This document shows, piece by piece, positions 25,130-36,238 of a DNA stretch of 64,000 nucleotides. How positions within the stretch are numbered: the stretch's first letter is position 1; each line of letters opens with the position of its first letter. The notes below the pieces were generated by a model, which was not told the origin of the DNA, did not search any database, and was given only the letters and a program-made list of their open reading frames with translations. A program made the position numbers and the translations under genes. The stretch comes from Inia geoffrensis (Eukaryota; Chordata; Mammalia; Artiodactyla; Iniidae), in NCBI GenBank assembly GCA_036417435.1, contig CM070903.1, positions 85,594,001-85,658,000 of the forward strand, given 5' to 3'.

Positions 25130-26360
25130 AGACTTCTGATTACTACAGGCAATAGAAGTTTGTGAGCAGGGTTTTATGAAGATTAATCTAATGGCAAACA
25201 AGGTAGAGAAATCAAGATGCTGGTAGTGGAAATAGGAAGGAAAGAAAAGTACAGAGGAAGAATTCAGAGGGCTTGTTGACTAGAACAGGAAGAGGAAGCA
25301 AAAATGACTGGAATTTGGAGACTAAGTGAAATGATGGAACCACTGAATCAGCAAGTATACCATGTTCCCCCCCACTCCCTCAGGAGTAAGTACATTTATT
25401 CTTAGGCTTTCAGTTTGAGGTGATGACAGGGAAATCAAGTGGAAACATTTAGCACTTGGTTAAAATGTAGAATTAAACCTCAGGAGAAAACTCAGGATCC
25501 AAGATATAATAAGTACATGTGTTGACAAGATGGAACAATGTGATGATCTGAGGGGAGAGGGAAGTCTGTAATAGTAGATTGAGAAATGGGTTGATGGACA
25601 GGAATGTCAAGAAACACAAGGCTAGGAATGAATCAGGCCCTTTTCCCCTGCCAGACATCTAGTCTCCACCTGCTGCAATTCAGGAAGCAAAGTCTGTGAA
25701 AATGAGGACATTCCACTCGGGTAGGCACAGCTGCTTAAAAGTGCCTTGCAAGGCAAGAATTGAGTGAGTGTGGGTGAGATTTCTGGAGGAGTGGTTGTGG
25801 AGAAGACAGTGATGAAGAGCAAAAGAAACAGAGATGGGAGGATGATTAGAAAACTCTCTTGGAATTCAAAGAAAGAGAACCTCTCAAAAAATGGATAGTC
25901 AGCTGTGGAGAGATGAGGTGAACATCACAGGAGATTGTAGATTCGCTGGGTTCTAGAGGTGGAACTAGATTAAAGTGAGTGGTTAATATAAAAGTGGAAG
26001 CAGTGGGTGGAGACCAGGAGTTTGGCAGAGAAAGGAAGGAGAGGGGCAGGGTAGTTTACTAATGAAGCGGCTTAGCCAAGGCTTTTTGTTTGCTTTGTTT
26101 TATATCTAGGACAGAGGAGGCTTGTTTCAGAGGGTAGACAGAAGAAAGGGCCAGTGGATTAGTAGGGGGTGAAGAAGATAGAGAGAGAGGATTCAACTGA
26201 ACAGGGAAGGAGGTAAGACAGACAGTGGTGGAAAGAGCAGATGGGAAAGGAAGCAATACATCTCCCATCTGAGACTGGTGGGGAGGCTGAGAGAAAGGGT
26301 GTAAAGAGAGATGCTTGGAGGAAGAATGGAGAGAAGACGAGGCATCTATCATGTGTGTCC
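25130..26360 (+). other. Purine-rich stretch, possibly a degraded ancient repeat
   Basis: Strongly G+A-biased plus strand. Scattered phrases such as 'caagatgctggtagtggaaa' recall an old LINE-like repeat, but I cannot assign it. No coding potential on the plus strand; the minus frames are low-complexity. Confidence 0.3.
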
Positions 26361-27489
26361 AGGATCGATAAGACAGTAACATGAGGTGTCTGCTGCATTC
26401 AACAGAGTCTGTGAATCAAGTTACAGTGGGGACGTCCAAATTGCTTTTCTCCCCAGGAGACTTCACAGAAGATTATATTACTGTAAACTGATGTGTGAGC
26501 TAGGAAAAAAACAAAAAGGGATACAGAGTCTGTATCTTAGCTTTGTACCTTCCAGTGAAAATGGGGTAATTGTTTGTCTTGTCATGACAAGGAGTAGATA
26601 ATGTAACCTCATCATGACACGATACAGACAACTTGTCATCAGTTATATGAGGTAAAAGTACAGATGTAATTGGAGGTGACATAAATTTTATAACTGTGCT
26701 GTGGAATATATACTCCTTTCTCTGAGAGGATCCCAGATGAGCCAAGTAACAAGTTTGGTGGCTGTGGCTTATTGTGGTGAGTAATAAACTCATCACAAGA
26801 AGAAGAAAAACTTGCTCTGAATCAGAGGCAGAGCCATGAGGTAGTCTATCTTTAGTTCTTACTATCAGATCAAACTACCCAGTGCCAGAAGAAACTGAGA
26901 AACCTGCAGGGGAGGAGCGAGTCATTGTGTCTTGTTGGATAAAGATTGCTGCATTCTGTCTGTCCGTCTCTCTCTCTCTGACAAAATTGGACTATTCTTC
27001 AAGGCAATGGCTTTTGCCCTGAAAAGGTAGTGTGTGCCAATGGTGTGATGGTGATGATGGCCCTTACGCAGATCTTCCTTTTCTGAACCAGTCCTGTGGC
27101 ATGCAAGCCACTCTAACCCAGCCCCTTCCTGGCACCCTCTGTGCTCCTGGGCACACCCCTCCTTGGGTCTATATAAGGAAATAAAAAGCACAAGTGGTGG
27201 CAGAACTGGGTGGGCAGGTGAGCGAAACAGGGCAGGACTCTCTTATTAAGACCTTCTTACTTAAGGACAATTACTTCAGAGAAGTGTGGGCCCAAGGGAC
27301 TTGGCCCAAAAGTCCAAGCAGTTGCTTGTAGGGGAAAAGAGTGTGGGAAAACATAATTATTTCTTGCAGAATAAGTAGCTAGAACGATGTCAGTATCATG
27401 GACTTGTGATGACATAGTTGCATTAGGCCATATGACTATAATAGACAAGATTCCCTTGAGTCAAGGGGCCCTAATAAATGCACAATTCG
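26361..27489. other. Anonymous DNA
   Basis: No gene recognised. Includes the perfect 14-bp palindrome cttgtcatgacaag at 26578-26591. Confidence 0.4.
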
Positions 27490-27695
27490 TGGATCTCTGC
27501 TAGGGTGGGTCAATGCTCCCCAAGGGGTGTCTGGAAATGTGAGGGGGTGTTTCTCGTTGTCACAATGATTAGGATGAGACTGGTGTTTAGTCGGGGTGGG
27601 GTCAGTGATGCTTACCATCCTGCACTGACTGCCTAGAGAGCACAGCACAGGGAAGAATGGCCCCAGCGAACATGCTGACATCACCCTGATGAAAA
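27490..27695 (+). repeat. MER20-like hAT-Charlie DNA element
   Basis: 'gctccccaaggggtgtctgg', 'tctcgttgtcacaatgatta' and 'ggtggggtcagtgatgctta' to 'gatgaaaaacacc' follow the MER20 order. Confidence 0.75.
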
Positions 27696-28059
27696 ACACC
27701 AAGTTACAGGTACCAGAGAATGCTCCCTCGTGGAACTAGACTGTATAGCTTTTGATTTAATGAATCGAATTCTTTGAAAACAAAATCTAATTAAGTTGAA
27801 TGTTTTGGACATTGATTAATTTCACTGCCATTTTCAAATATAAAGGATAAATACCAAGGGATGAAGCCTAAGTTTGTGGAGAATGAATAAAGTTGTTTGG
27901 ATCTATGCTCAAGATACAGTATAAATGGGAGAGGGAGATGGGGAATTAGTGTTTAATAGTGTCAGTTTTGCAAGATGATAAACTAGAGATCTGTTGGCAC
28001 AACAATGTGAATATACTTAACACTGCTGCACTGTACACTTAGAAACGGTTAAGATGGTA

Positions 28060-28641
28060 CCCAGAGTCATAGAAAACAAACTATGGTTACTAAAGGGGAA
28101 AGGGGAGGGGGAGGGATGAATTAGGAATTTGGGATTAATAGCCACACACGACTATATATAAAAGAAACAGGGAACTATATTCGATATCTTATAATAAACT
28201 ATAATGGAAAATAACCTAAAAAGGAATATATAGGTCTTCCTTGGTGGCGCAGTGGTTGAGAATCTGCCTGCCAATGCAGGGGACACGGGTTTGAGCCCTG
28301 GCCTGGGAATATCCCACATGCCACGGAGAAACTAGGCCCGTGAGCCACAACTACTGAGCCTGCGCGTCTGGAGCCTGTGCTCTTCAACAAGAGAGGCCGC
28401 GATAGTGAGAGGCCTGCGCACCGTGATGAAGAGTGGTCCCCGCTTGCTGCAACAAGAGAAAGCCCTCGCACAGAAACGAAGACCCAACACAGCCAAAAAA
28501 TAAATAAATTAATTTTAAAAAAAGGAATATATATATAATATAGATGTATATATTATATGTATATATAAAACTATATCACTTTTCTGTACACTTGAAACTA
28601 ACACAACGTTGTAATTCAGCTATACTTCAATTTTAAAAAAT
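28060..28641 (+). mobile_element. 5'-truncated L1 3' UTR inserted in an older L1
   Basis: L1 3' UTR with the terminal 'cagctatacttcaattttaa'. The TSD is ggttaagatggta at 28047-28059 and 28642-28654 (exact). It is itself split by a SINE. Confidence 0.92.
28233..28521 (+). mobile_element. CHR-type SINE
   Basis: The TSD is aaggaatatata at 28221-28232 and 28522-28533. It is the innermost layer of a three-deep nest. Confidence 0.94.
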
Positions 28642-28939
28642 GGTTAAGATGGTAAATTTAATGTGTTTTTTTTCCCCATTAAAATAATCAGCAAAATAAT
28701 AAAATTTTAAAAAGATATAAATGGCTTGAGAACTGGACAGACCCCTCATTTTGACCCTTTGGAACAGAATTTCCATATAGGAGGGACAGACCTAGGGAAA
28801 TCCTGGAGAACTTTGTATTTAGGGTCCCTGATCATCAACCTTTTTGTTCCTGTCTCTTTCTCAGCAGGAATCCTCTCTGTCATCCCTCCAGGAAGCCATG
28901 ACCTAATGATAATCCCTTAGCTTGGTACAGCTGAGCATT

Positions 28940-29949
28940 CCTTTTCACATATGTTGTCTCATGTGTCATCCTTGATTTCCCCCCTTTCCCTCGTCTGTCC
29001 CATCTCTCCGCCCCAATCCAGCCTTGCCCAGGATCTTTGTCTCTGCTGGATTCCAGCAGTAGCCTTCAACCTAGTCTCCTGCATCCCTGCTAGCCCTTGC
29101 CTCCACCACCAATTCATTCCCCACACACCAGCCATAAAGATCTCTTTTAAACATTATTCAGATCATGTCACTCCTTAGCTTCAAACACGTTAATACCCTC
29201 CTTTGCGCTAAAAATGAAAGCAACCTTCTTACATGCCTCTCTCCTTCCTTGTTTCAACCTCTGGCCCCTTGCTCACTGTGCTCTAGCCACACTGGCCTTC
29301 CTTCCCTTCCTCCCCTTCCTCAAATGTGCTCAGCTTGTTGCCACCTTGGGAACTTTGCACTTGTTCCCTCTTCCTGGAATGCTCTTTAGATGGCTAGCTG
29401 TTTCTTATGCTTTACGAGTAGCTAAAGATGTCGCCTTTCCCAGATTCCTTCTTGGTCCTCCCCCACCCCTACCCTCATCTCCATCCTCATCTAAAATTGC
29501 TTCCCTCCTGCAATTACAATATTTATCTCAATCTGAAATCATCATCAATCATTTATTTGTTCACACTTTCATTCTTTGTTTGTTTTCCTCTATTAGGATA
29601 TAAGCTCCACGAGGACAAGGTTTTGCCTATTTTGTTCACCATTTTATTACCAGCACCCAGAACAACACCTTTCACAGAATAGGCACACAACAAATATTTG
29701 TTCAATGACAACCTAAATGGGAAAAGAATTTGAAAAAGAAGAGATACGTGTAGGTGTATAACTGAATCACTTTGCTGTATGCCTGAAACTATCATAACAT
29801 TGTTAATCAACTGTACTCCAATATAAAATAAAAAGTTAAAAGACAAACATGAAAAACTGCAAGCTTAAACCTCCCTCCAATTAACGAGGCTAGCCTCTCA
29901 CTCTCCTAAATAAAAAACAAAAACAAATATTTGTTCAATGAATGAATAA
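28940..29949 (+). repeat. L2 3' end, interrupted
   Basis: Typical L2 3' sequence: 'ctagccacactggccttcct', 'ttgggaactttgcacttg', 'tataagctccacgaggacaa' and 'aataggcacacaacaaatat' with a 'gaatgaataag' tail. An L1 insertion splits the tail at 29709-29921. Confidence 0.85.
29709..29921 (+). mobile_element. Short L1 3' end with 3'-transduced sequence
   Basis: About 140 bp of L1 3' UTR ('actgaatcactttgctgta', 'caactgtactccaatataaa') is followed by about 70 bp of non-L1 sequence with its own AATAAA at about 29909 and a second A-rich end. The exact 20-bp TSD aacaaatatttgttcaatga at 29689-29708 and 29922-29941 encloses the unit and falls in the L2 tail. Confidence 0.9.
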
Positions 29950-29964
29950 GTGAAAGAATGAATT

Positions 29965-30125
29965 TGATTTTCATAACAGTCCTGTGAGACAGAGAAAACA
30001 TTTTCAGTCCTATTTTATCAACATATTTTACAGAGTATCTGTATTGCCAAAATCACATAAGTGATTTTGTCTTCTAAGTCCTCTATGCTGTACTCTATTT
30101 GATGGCTCATAAGCAGTTAATCTTA
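29965..30125 (+). repeat. MIR
   Basis: 'cataacagtcctgtgagac' and 'tcagtcctattttatcaac' match the MIR centre. Confidence 0.65.
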
Positions 30126-30302
30126 GCCATCTTAGAGGATGGAAGAGGCAGGAAGTGGGGCACTTGAAGAGATTACAATTCACATTACATACACATTCTT
30201 ATTCATAAAATTGTAGCCACAGATAGAGAAGGAGATGGGGTCCTATCTCCTCCATCTCTCTATTGAACCCATGCACAGCACGGCTGGATGAGTAGGAGAA
30301 TG

Positions 30303-30520
30303 TGGTGGTTCATTGCAGGAGCTCTGGAGTGAGATAGACCTGGGTTCCACTTTTAATTCTACTATTTACTGGCTGTGTCTTTAGATAAGTTAGTTATCTT
30401 TTTCTGAGACTCAATCTCCTTTCTTGTAAAATGAGAATAACATCATTGACCTTTTAAAGTTCTCTGGGGGATTATTAAATGCGACAATATCTGATGTTTG
30501 GTGTATGGTAAGTGCAGGAT
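30303..30520 (+). repeat. MIR
   Basis: 'ggagtgagatagacctggg', 'ctatttactggctgtgtct' and 'cttgtaaaatgagaataac' match. Confidence 0.85.
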
Positions 30521-30639
30521 AAAGAATAAAGAATATGGTGTTAGAGTGTTATAAAGATGGGATTGAACAGGCTTACCAGAAATTTAGCTTTCCAACACTG
30601 CTCTCTTCCACCTACAGACACGAAAGGGAAGTTAATTTC

Positions 30640-30760
30640 TAGCACTTAGAACTGACAAGCTGTTGACAATCATTCAGTCAAGCTAATTTTGCACTCTGAA
30701 GAAACTCAAGATCAGAAGGTGATGACCTGCCTGGGTGCCCTAGGCCACTAGCAATGGAAC
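30640..30760 (+). repeat. MIR fragment, tentative
   Basis: 'gaagaaactcaagatcagaa' and 'ggtgatgacctgcctgggtg' resemble the MIR 3' half. Confidence 0.4.
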
Positions 30761-30954
30761 TGTAGATGGAAGAGGAACCTGAATGAACTGACTCCTGTTT
30801 GTGACTCTCTCTACTCACTGTTGATATCACAAGGCATGGACATCTCCATCTGTTCCCTTCCTTGGCCAACGTACACAACTGAAGCCAGGAGGGTCCCCTT
30901 AGGGCAGATAGGATCATACAGATAGGGGCAGGGGCTGAGGAGTCTTGGTACTTT

Positions 30955-31125
30955 CTCCAAAGCCCAATTACTGACTGTGTGACTTGGGCAGTCATGTCCT
31001 TTCACTGAGTCTTAGTTCCATCCTCTACAAAATAGGGATGATAATAGTACCTCCTAGTACCTCTTAGGATTGCCATAAAAATTAAATAAAACAACCCATG
31101 TAAAACTGACTGCAACACAGGAAAC
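30955..31125 (+). repeat. MIR
   Basis: 'tactgactgtgtgacttggg', 'ctctacaaaatagggatga' and 'gattgccataaaaattaaat' match. Confidence 0.85.
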
Positions 31126-31179
31126 AACAATAGATCTATTTCTAAACTTGTATTAAAAGTGATTTAAAAGTGCCTGTTG

Positions 31180-31486
31180 TGGGGACTTCCCTGGTGGTCC
31201 AGTGGTTAGGAATCCACCTTCCAATGCAGGGGATGTGGGTTCAATCCTCGGTCAGGGAACTAGGATCCCACGTGTCATGGGGCAACTAAGCCCGTGTGCT
31301 GCAACTACTGAGCCCACGTGCTCTAGAGCCCATGCACCACAACTAGAAAACCCGCACGCCTCAACTACGGAGCCTGCGTGCTCTGGAGTCCACACGCCAC
31401 AACTAGAGAACAGCCTATGTGCTGCAACGACAGATCCCGGGTGCCAGACCCGATGCAGCCAAATAAATAAATATATATATATTTTA
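31180..31486 (+). mobile_element. CHR-type SINE
   Basis: The TSD is aaaagtgcctgttg at 31166-31179 and aaaagtgcttgttg at 31487-31500. Confidence 0.94.
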
Positions 31487-31500
31487 AAAAGTGCTTGTTG

Positions 31501-32869
31501 AAGGGGGAAAATATAGTTTTGTTCATATGATGCAATATACAATGTATGATAATTTTCCACTAACCTTGGAAAAATATAAAATACATAGTTCTAAAGAAAT
31601 ATATTGATTACCACTGAATATTGGTGACTGGAAGAGTATAAAACATCACAAACTGACTGGTAAATTAAGCTCCCTACCCTACACATCATACTGTGAAAGC
31701 AAATAATGAGACTGTATTTTATTAAATGTTGGTACCAATAAGTGAGTTACAACATGAAATACATTAGAATAAATTTCTGCATATCTATACAGACAGAGTA
31801 AATATATCAGTAAAAATGGGCACAAAACAAGCAGCAACATAAATCTGAATGAATTTCTATACAGGGAGTCGCAGCACATGTAGCTAAACAAACATTCCAC
31901 TAAACACTAGCACAAAATACAGGAGCAGATTATTGCATTGGAAGGTATGTCAATATCACAGTTATGTGGGCAGTTAAATCAAGTAATTCACAGAAAATTA
32001 GTAAACATAAAGCAACAAAGAAACAAATTGAATTCCAACAGAAACCATGTGATATCCCCATAACAATGAGCAGAAACACGACAAAAAGGCATCATAGAGG
32101 TTTACTTTTTATCTTCAGAACCTACGAAGCCTTCTCCTTTAACTCCCACCAAACATCAAACCCAAACCCTCTGCCACTGCTGCATCCTGATGGGTCTCTT
32201 CATCATTAGGTGTCACTACACTAAAAGTAAAGCCAACATCCTTCAACAAATCAGTAAATCCACATTTTTAGACTGATTTCACCATTATCTGTTGCTCTGT
32301 AACAGTGTGTTTACTATCAACCCAATGCTTCTCTCCTTGTTTTCAAGTTTTTGTAATTTTCTTGGTTGTCTCAAGATCTGAATAGCACCTGGCACCACTA
32401 TTATGGTCTTTTCTCTCTAAGTCTTAAAACATTAAGCCTGACTCTAATGTTAGAGAAAAGCTTGTATTGCTTTTGAGCCATGAGTTATTTTAAAAAAGAG
32501 AGAAGTATAATGTGAAATAGAAATTATTACAGGAATAATATAAACTCTACACCCATCAATTTGGAGACCTATGACATACTTTTTTAAGGTAACTCCTAAA
32601 GGGTGCTGCACCCCGCCAGTAGGAGAGAATTATAATTGCTATTGCTTGGTCATCCGTTATATTTCTTGCCTCCTAGTTTTGAACTTTTTATTGGTAGCAC
32701 TTAATTCAACATGGGATGATTTTTAGATAACTCTTTCAGTGGGAAAAATACATAGCATACATTAACTAATATGATCATTTAAATCATTTATGCACATATA
32801 CATCATTTAAACCTCAGAAAACTATGTTTCCAGTAGTAGCCTAGTAGCCTGAGCACTGCTATAGCATAT
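31501..32869. other. Anonymous AT-rich DNA
   Basis: No gene or clear repeat recognised. Confidence 0.4.
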
Positions 32870-33045
32870 TTCAGTGCTTCTTAAAATGTGGTCCATGGAC
32901 CACCTGCATCAGAATCCTTTAGGGTGTTTGTTTAAAATGCAGATTCATAGTCTCTGTCCCTTGTTTTCCCCCAAAGTCTACTGAATTAGATTCTCATTTT
33001 TAACAAGGTCCCCATGTGATCCTGCGTCCAGTAAAGTTTGCCAGC
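32870..33045 (+). repeat. MER5-like hAT-Charlie element
   Basis: 'cttcttaaaatgtggtccat', 'accacctgcatcagaatcc' and 'ttaacaaggtccccatgtga' follow the MER5 order. Confidence 0.75.
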
Positions 33046-33706
33046 CCGGGCATTTCACCTTGGAGTTGGTCTTCTTGCCCCCATGTCTCAGTGAGCATGT
33101 AAAAGCTAGCTGAAGGGAACAGCCCTCCTCTCAGGTATTTGCCCAGGTGGCAGTTACAGCTTTGCTGGAATTCACAGGCTCTTTAAGCTTGGATTTCAAC
33201 TGTGACTTGTGATATTTACTGCAGACCCTCTCCTTTGTGTGATTACCTCCTTGAACAGTCCTCTCTGGATAATCACCCTTTTCCTCCCCCCATTCTCGTA
33301 CCCTCAAGGCCACACACACAGCACTGGCTGCTCTGCCCAGTACGTTGGGTTCATTCTGACCCATCTGTGGTCCAGGAGAAAGAAATCCCTGTTAGTGGGG
33401 TCATGCTACCAGGACAGCCTCTCTCCTTGGCTCAGACAAGCCACAGAGAATGGGAAATTTACAGACATTATAGAGAGCCATCTCACTCAGGGAGGTGGGC
33501 TTTAGACATTCTATAGGACAGACAAAACCCAAAGGTACTTGTTCCTGAACGAAAACATAAATTAGACTTAATGAGGCAGAGTTGGATGCACTTTGTGACT
33601 GAATGATTTCGTATAAATTCAGGGCACCCTTCCCCAAATCCAGGGCAAGTTCTTTAAAACCAAAGTTTAAGCGAAAGTCTGAGTTTCTGTAGTATATTCT
33701 TCAATT
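33046..33706. other. Anonymous DNA
   Basis: Frames of up to 104 residues at 33202-33516 overlap on both strands without a recognisable motif. Confidence 0.4.
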
Positions 33707-33719
33707 CAGGACCACTTTT

Positions 33720-33925
33720 TTTTTTTTTTTTTTGCGGTATGCGGGCCTCTCACTGTTGTGGCCTCTCCAGTTGCAGAGCACAGGCTCCGGATGCGCAGGC
33801 TCAGCGGCCATGGCTCACGGGCCCAGCCACTCCGCGGCATATGGGATCTTCCCGGACCGGGGCACGAACCCGTGTCCCCTGCATCGGCAGGCGGACTCTC
33901 AACCACTGCGCCACCAGGGAAGCCC
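33720..33925 (-). mobile_element. CHR-type SINE
   Basis: The T run at about 33716-33733 is the tail. The TSD is caggaccacttt, starting at about 33708, and cagaaccacttt, starting at about 33926. Confidence 0.93.
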
Positions 33926-33937
33926 CAGAACCACTTT

Positions 33938-34319
33938 TAATCACACTAGCTATGGGAATCAGAACATTTAGGGGAGAGCTAGGCTAATGTTCCCCGGGGA
34001 CCAGAGAGCCACCTGGGCATGAAGGGATGTGGGATTCTGTTTGGCCATGTGGAAGAGGCTGTAGAGTCACCTGAGTTTTTTTGGCTACAGAAGCAGTAAT
34101 CTTTCATTATAGGCCATTCTAATCATTGCTGGGGTTTTCTTAGATGTTGATAAATGAGTCTGGGTATACAGCAGTGGGTCTGTATCATAACCGTAACTGC
34201 ATATGACATTGGTCTTCCAGGTGGACTGTTCATACTGGAATGATGCAAGCTGACTCATTCAAATATGGGAAGAAAATATTAGAGCTTCTAACTGTAAAAT
34301 ATTGCATTATAAATGCTTA

Positions 34320-34320
<1 letters not shown>
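33938..34320. other. Anonymous DNA
   Basis: Nothing recognised. Confidence 0.4.
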
Positions 34321-34323
<3 letters not shown>

Positions 34324-34363
<40 letters not shown>

Positions 34364-34368
34364 TGTGT
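34324..34368. repeat. (TG)n microsatellite
   Basis: About 22 TG units with one TA interruption. It abuts the tail side of the SINE at 34373. Confidence 0.95.
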
Positions 34369-34372
34369 TTTT

Positions 34373-34480
34373 CCACGCCTGCGCAGCTTGTAGGGCCTTA
34401 GTTCTCCAACCAGGGATTGAACCTAGGCTCTCGGTAGTGAAAGCTCAGAGTCCTAACCACTGGACCACCAGGGAATTCCC
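34373..34480 (-). mobile_element. tRNA-Glu-like SINE, short form
   Basis: Minus-strand head 'cctaaccactggaccaccag' and B box region 'aaccagggattgaacc'. The A tail has been replaced by the (TG)n tract. No TSD resolved. Confidence 0.85.
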
Positions 34481-34824
34481 TGTGGGCTTTTTCTAGGAAT
34501 AGTTCCTGTCTATAGTTTATCAAAATAAATATACATTTATTGAGGGTGTGTGCTCAATAATTTTTTACCGACTAGGATGCATAATCAAAAACATTGGAGA
34601 TCACTGTCCCACAGGCAACCGGTTAGGTGTACAAAGCAGAATAATATTTGATTTTAGTTTGCTGAGCAATTTCTCAGTTGTGTGCTACTTACTTGTCATT
34701 TAGCCACTGATTTGGTAGCTAGGATTGTAACTAGGGAATAATCGGCCGCTGGTAATTAAGGAACTCCAAAACAAACCGCTGAGTCATGGCTCTGGTCAGT
34801 CTCTGCTTCCCACTGTACTGTTTC

Positions 34825-34892
34825 CCATTGTTTTCCCACTGTACCCCTCCTCTCCTTCCCTCAGGTGGAGGAGTACAGTGGGAAAACAATGG
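34825..34892. repeat. Near-perfect inverted repeat (hairpin)
   Basis: The left arm is 34825-34850 and the right arm 34867-34892, with a 16-nt loop. 25 of 26 positions pair. The core 20 bp, ccattgttttcccactgtac, is perfect. Confidence 0.92.
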
Positions 34893-35105
34893 TTTGGGCG
34901 TCAAACACACCCCTGTCTGACTAGTATGACTCTAAACTCTGCCTCTTACTAACTTTATGATTTTGAGAAAGTAAATTAACCTTTAAACTAGTTAAGCCCC
35001 AATTTCCTCATTTGCATGATGTGTTTGTTATAAAAACAAAATGAAATGACATAAGCTAGCAGAATGCCTGGCACATAATAAGCACTCAACAAATGTTGGT
35101 TCCCG
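34880..35105 (+). repeat. MIR
   Basis: 'ctctgcctcttactaactt', 'ccccaatttcctcatttgc' and 'gcctggcacataataagcac' match. The 5' edge overlaps the right arm of the inverted repeat. Confidence 0.85.
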
Positions 35106-35781
35106 TGCTTCTCGAATCTCTTGCTTGTAGACCAAATCACATATACTGAGAGAATTGCCAAGTCTATAAAGTAGGGCCAAGTGAAATATGTGAACAACAT
35201 GGCCTGGGAATTACATGACATAGACTTGCCAAACGAAAGAAAAAAAACCACCCTGCCAATACTAATGACAGGGAACCATGCCAGATGGTACTATCTAAAC
35301 AGGAGCTCCTTATCTACACAGAGGGCCTGGTATCCCACCCCTGGCCAAGGGAGAAGAGAGTGTGTAGTCCCAACCTTAGGTGCTAGCCTTGGCGGGCCTC
35401 CAGGTCTATACTCCGGAGGAAAGAAACACCTCCCATGCCTCTGCTGGAGTTCTACTGCCTGCCTGCACATTTGGCATTTGCAAAGAGCCCCACCTGGGCA
35501 AGCAAGGCACAGGTGACAGAGCGACACTTGGAGATCCTGATGGATCAGCAGCCTTTCCCAGGCTTCATGAAGACCACAGCTATGGCAGGGTGGCCGGTGA
35601 AGCTTCCTTTCTTGGCTTGTAGTAGCCAGGATAGGGTTATCTTCCTATTCTGTTGGTTGTAACCCAGGGTGAAATAGGCTATGGGAGAGCCTGGGTGTCA
35701 GGGGCAATTTATTTTCAATAGATTTGATGATTTTAAAAGTCACTCTCCTCCTTCTCCGAAGCATAATTTGTAGATAAAACC
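35106..35781. other. Anonymous DNA
   Basis: Plus frames at 35181-35516 and 35435-35662 read up to 111 residues but show no recognised domain or splice structure. I cannot exclude an old retrocopy. Confidence 0.35.
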
Positions 35782-35934
35782 TGTGGTAAACTGAACAATG
35801 GCGCCAAAGATAGCCTAATCTCTGGCCTGTGTGAATGTTATTTTATATGGTAAGAAAGACTTTGCAGGTGTGAATAAAAGATCTTGAGATAGGAGATTAT
35901 CCAGGTGAGCCCCTGAATGCAATCACAGGTGTCT

Positions 35935-36031
35935 CTCTCTCTCTCTCTATTTTTTAAATTGAAGTACAGTTGATGTACAACATTATATAAATTACAGGTG
36001 TACAATATAGTGAGTTACAATTTTGAAAGGT
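35935..36031 (-). mobile_element. Short L1 3' end, minus strand
   Basis: 'aattgaagtacagttgatgt' is the minus-strand L1 3' end. The tail is a degenerate (CT)n/T tract. The TSD is tcacaggtgtct at 35923-35934 and tcataggtgcct at 36032-36043. Confidence 0.75.
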
Positions 36032-36062
36032 TCATAGGTGCCTTTTTAAGAAAGAGGCAGAG

Positions 36063-36238
36063 GAAACAACAAGGTACTACTGTATAGCACAGGGAACTAT
36101 ATTCAATATCCTGTAACAAACCATAATGGGAAAGAATAAGAAAAAGAATAAATGAGTCACTTTGCTATACAGAAGAAATTAACACAACATTGTAAATCAA
36201 CTATGCTTCAATAAAATCTAAAAAAAAAAAGAAAAGAA
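36063..36238 (+). mobile_element. Short L1 3' end, plus strand
   Basis: Terminal L1 3' UTR ('aacaaggtactactgtatag' to 'ctatgcttcaataaaatc' plus A tail). The TSD is aaagaggcagag at 36051-36062 and 36239-36250 (exact). Confidence 0.92.

Larger units (their letters stand above)
27905..28715 (+). repeat. Old L1 3' end, interrupted
   Basis: 'ttggcacaacaatgtgaata', 'tgctgcactgtacacttaga' and, beyond the inserted L1, 'taaatttaatgtgttttttt' form one old L1 3' UTR once 28060-28641 is removed. Confidence 0.75.

Noticed and set aside
33202..33516. 104-residue plus-strand frame as a gene
   Set aside because: A second overlapping frame of similar length and a minus-strand frame exist in the same place. 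The peptide shows no known domain.
35181..35662. Frames of 75-111 residues as an exon or retrocopy
   Set aside because: Competing frames on both strands, no polypyrimidine/AG-GT pair that fits, no A tail and no family recognised.
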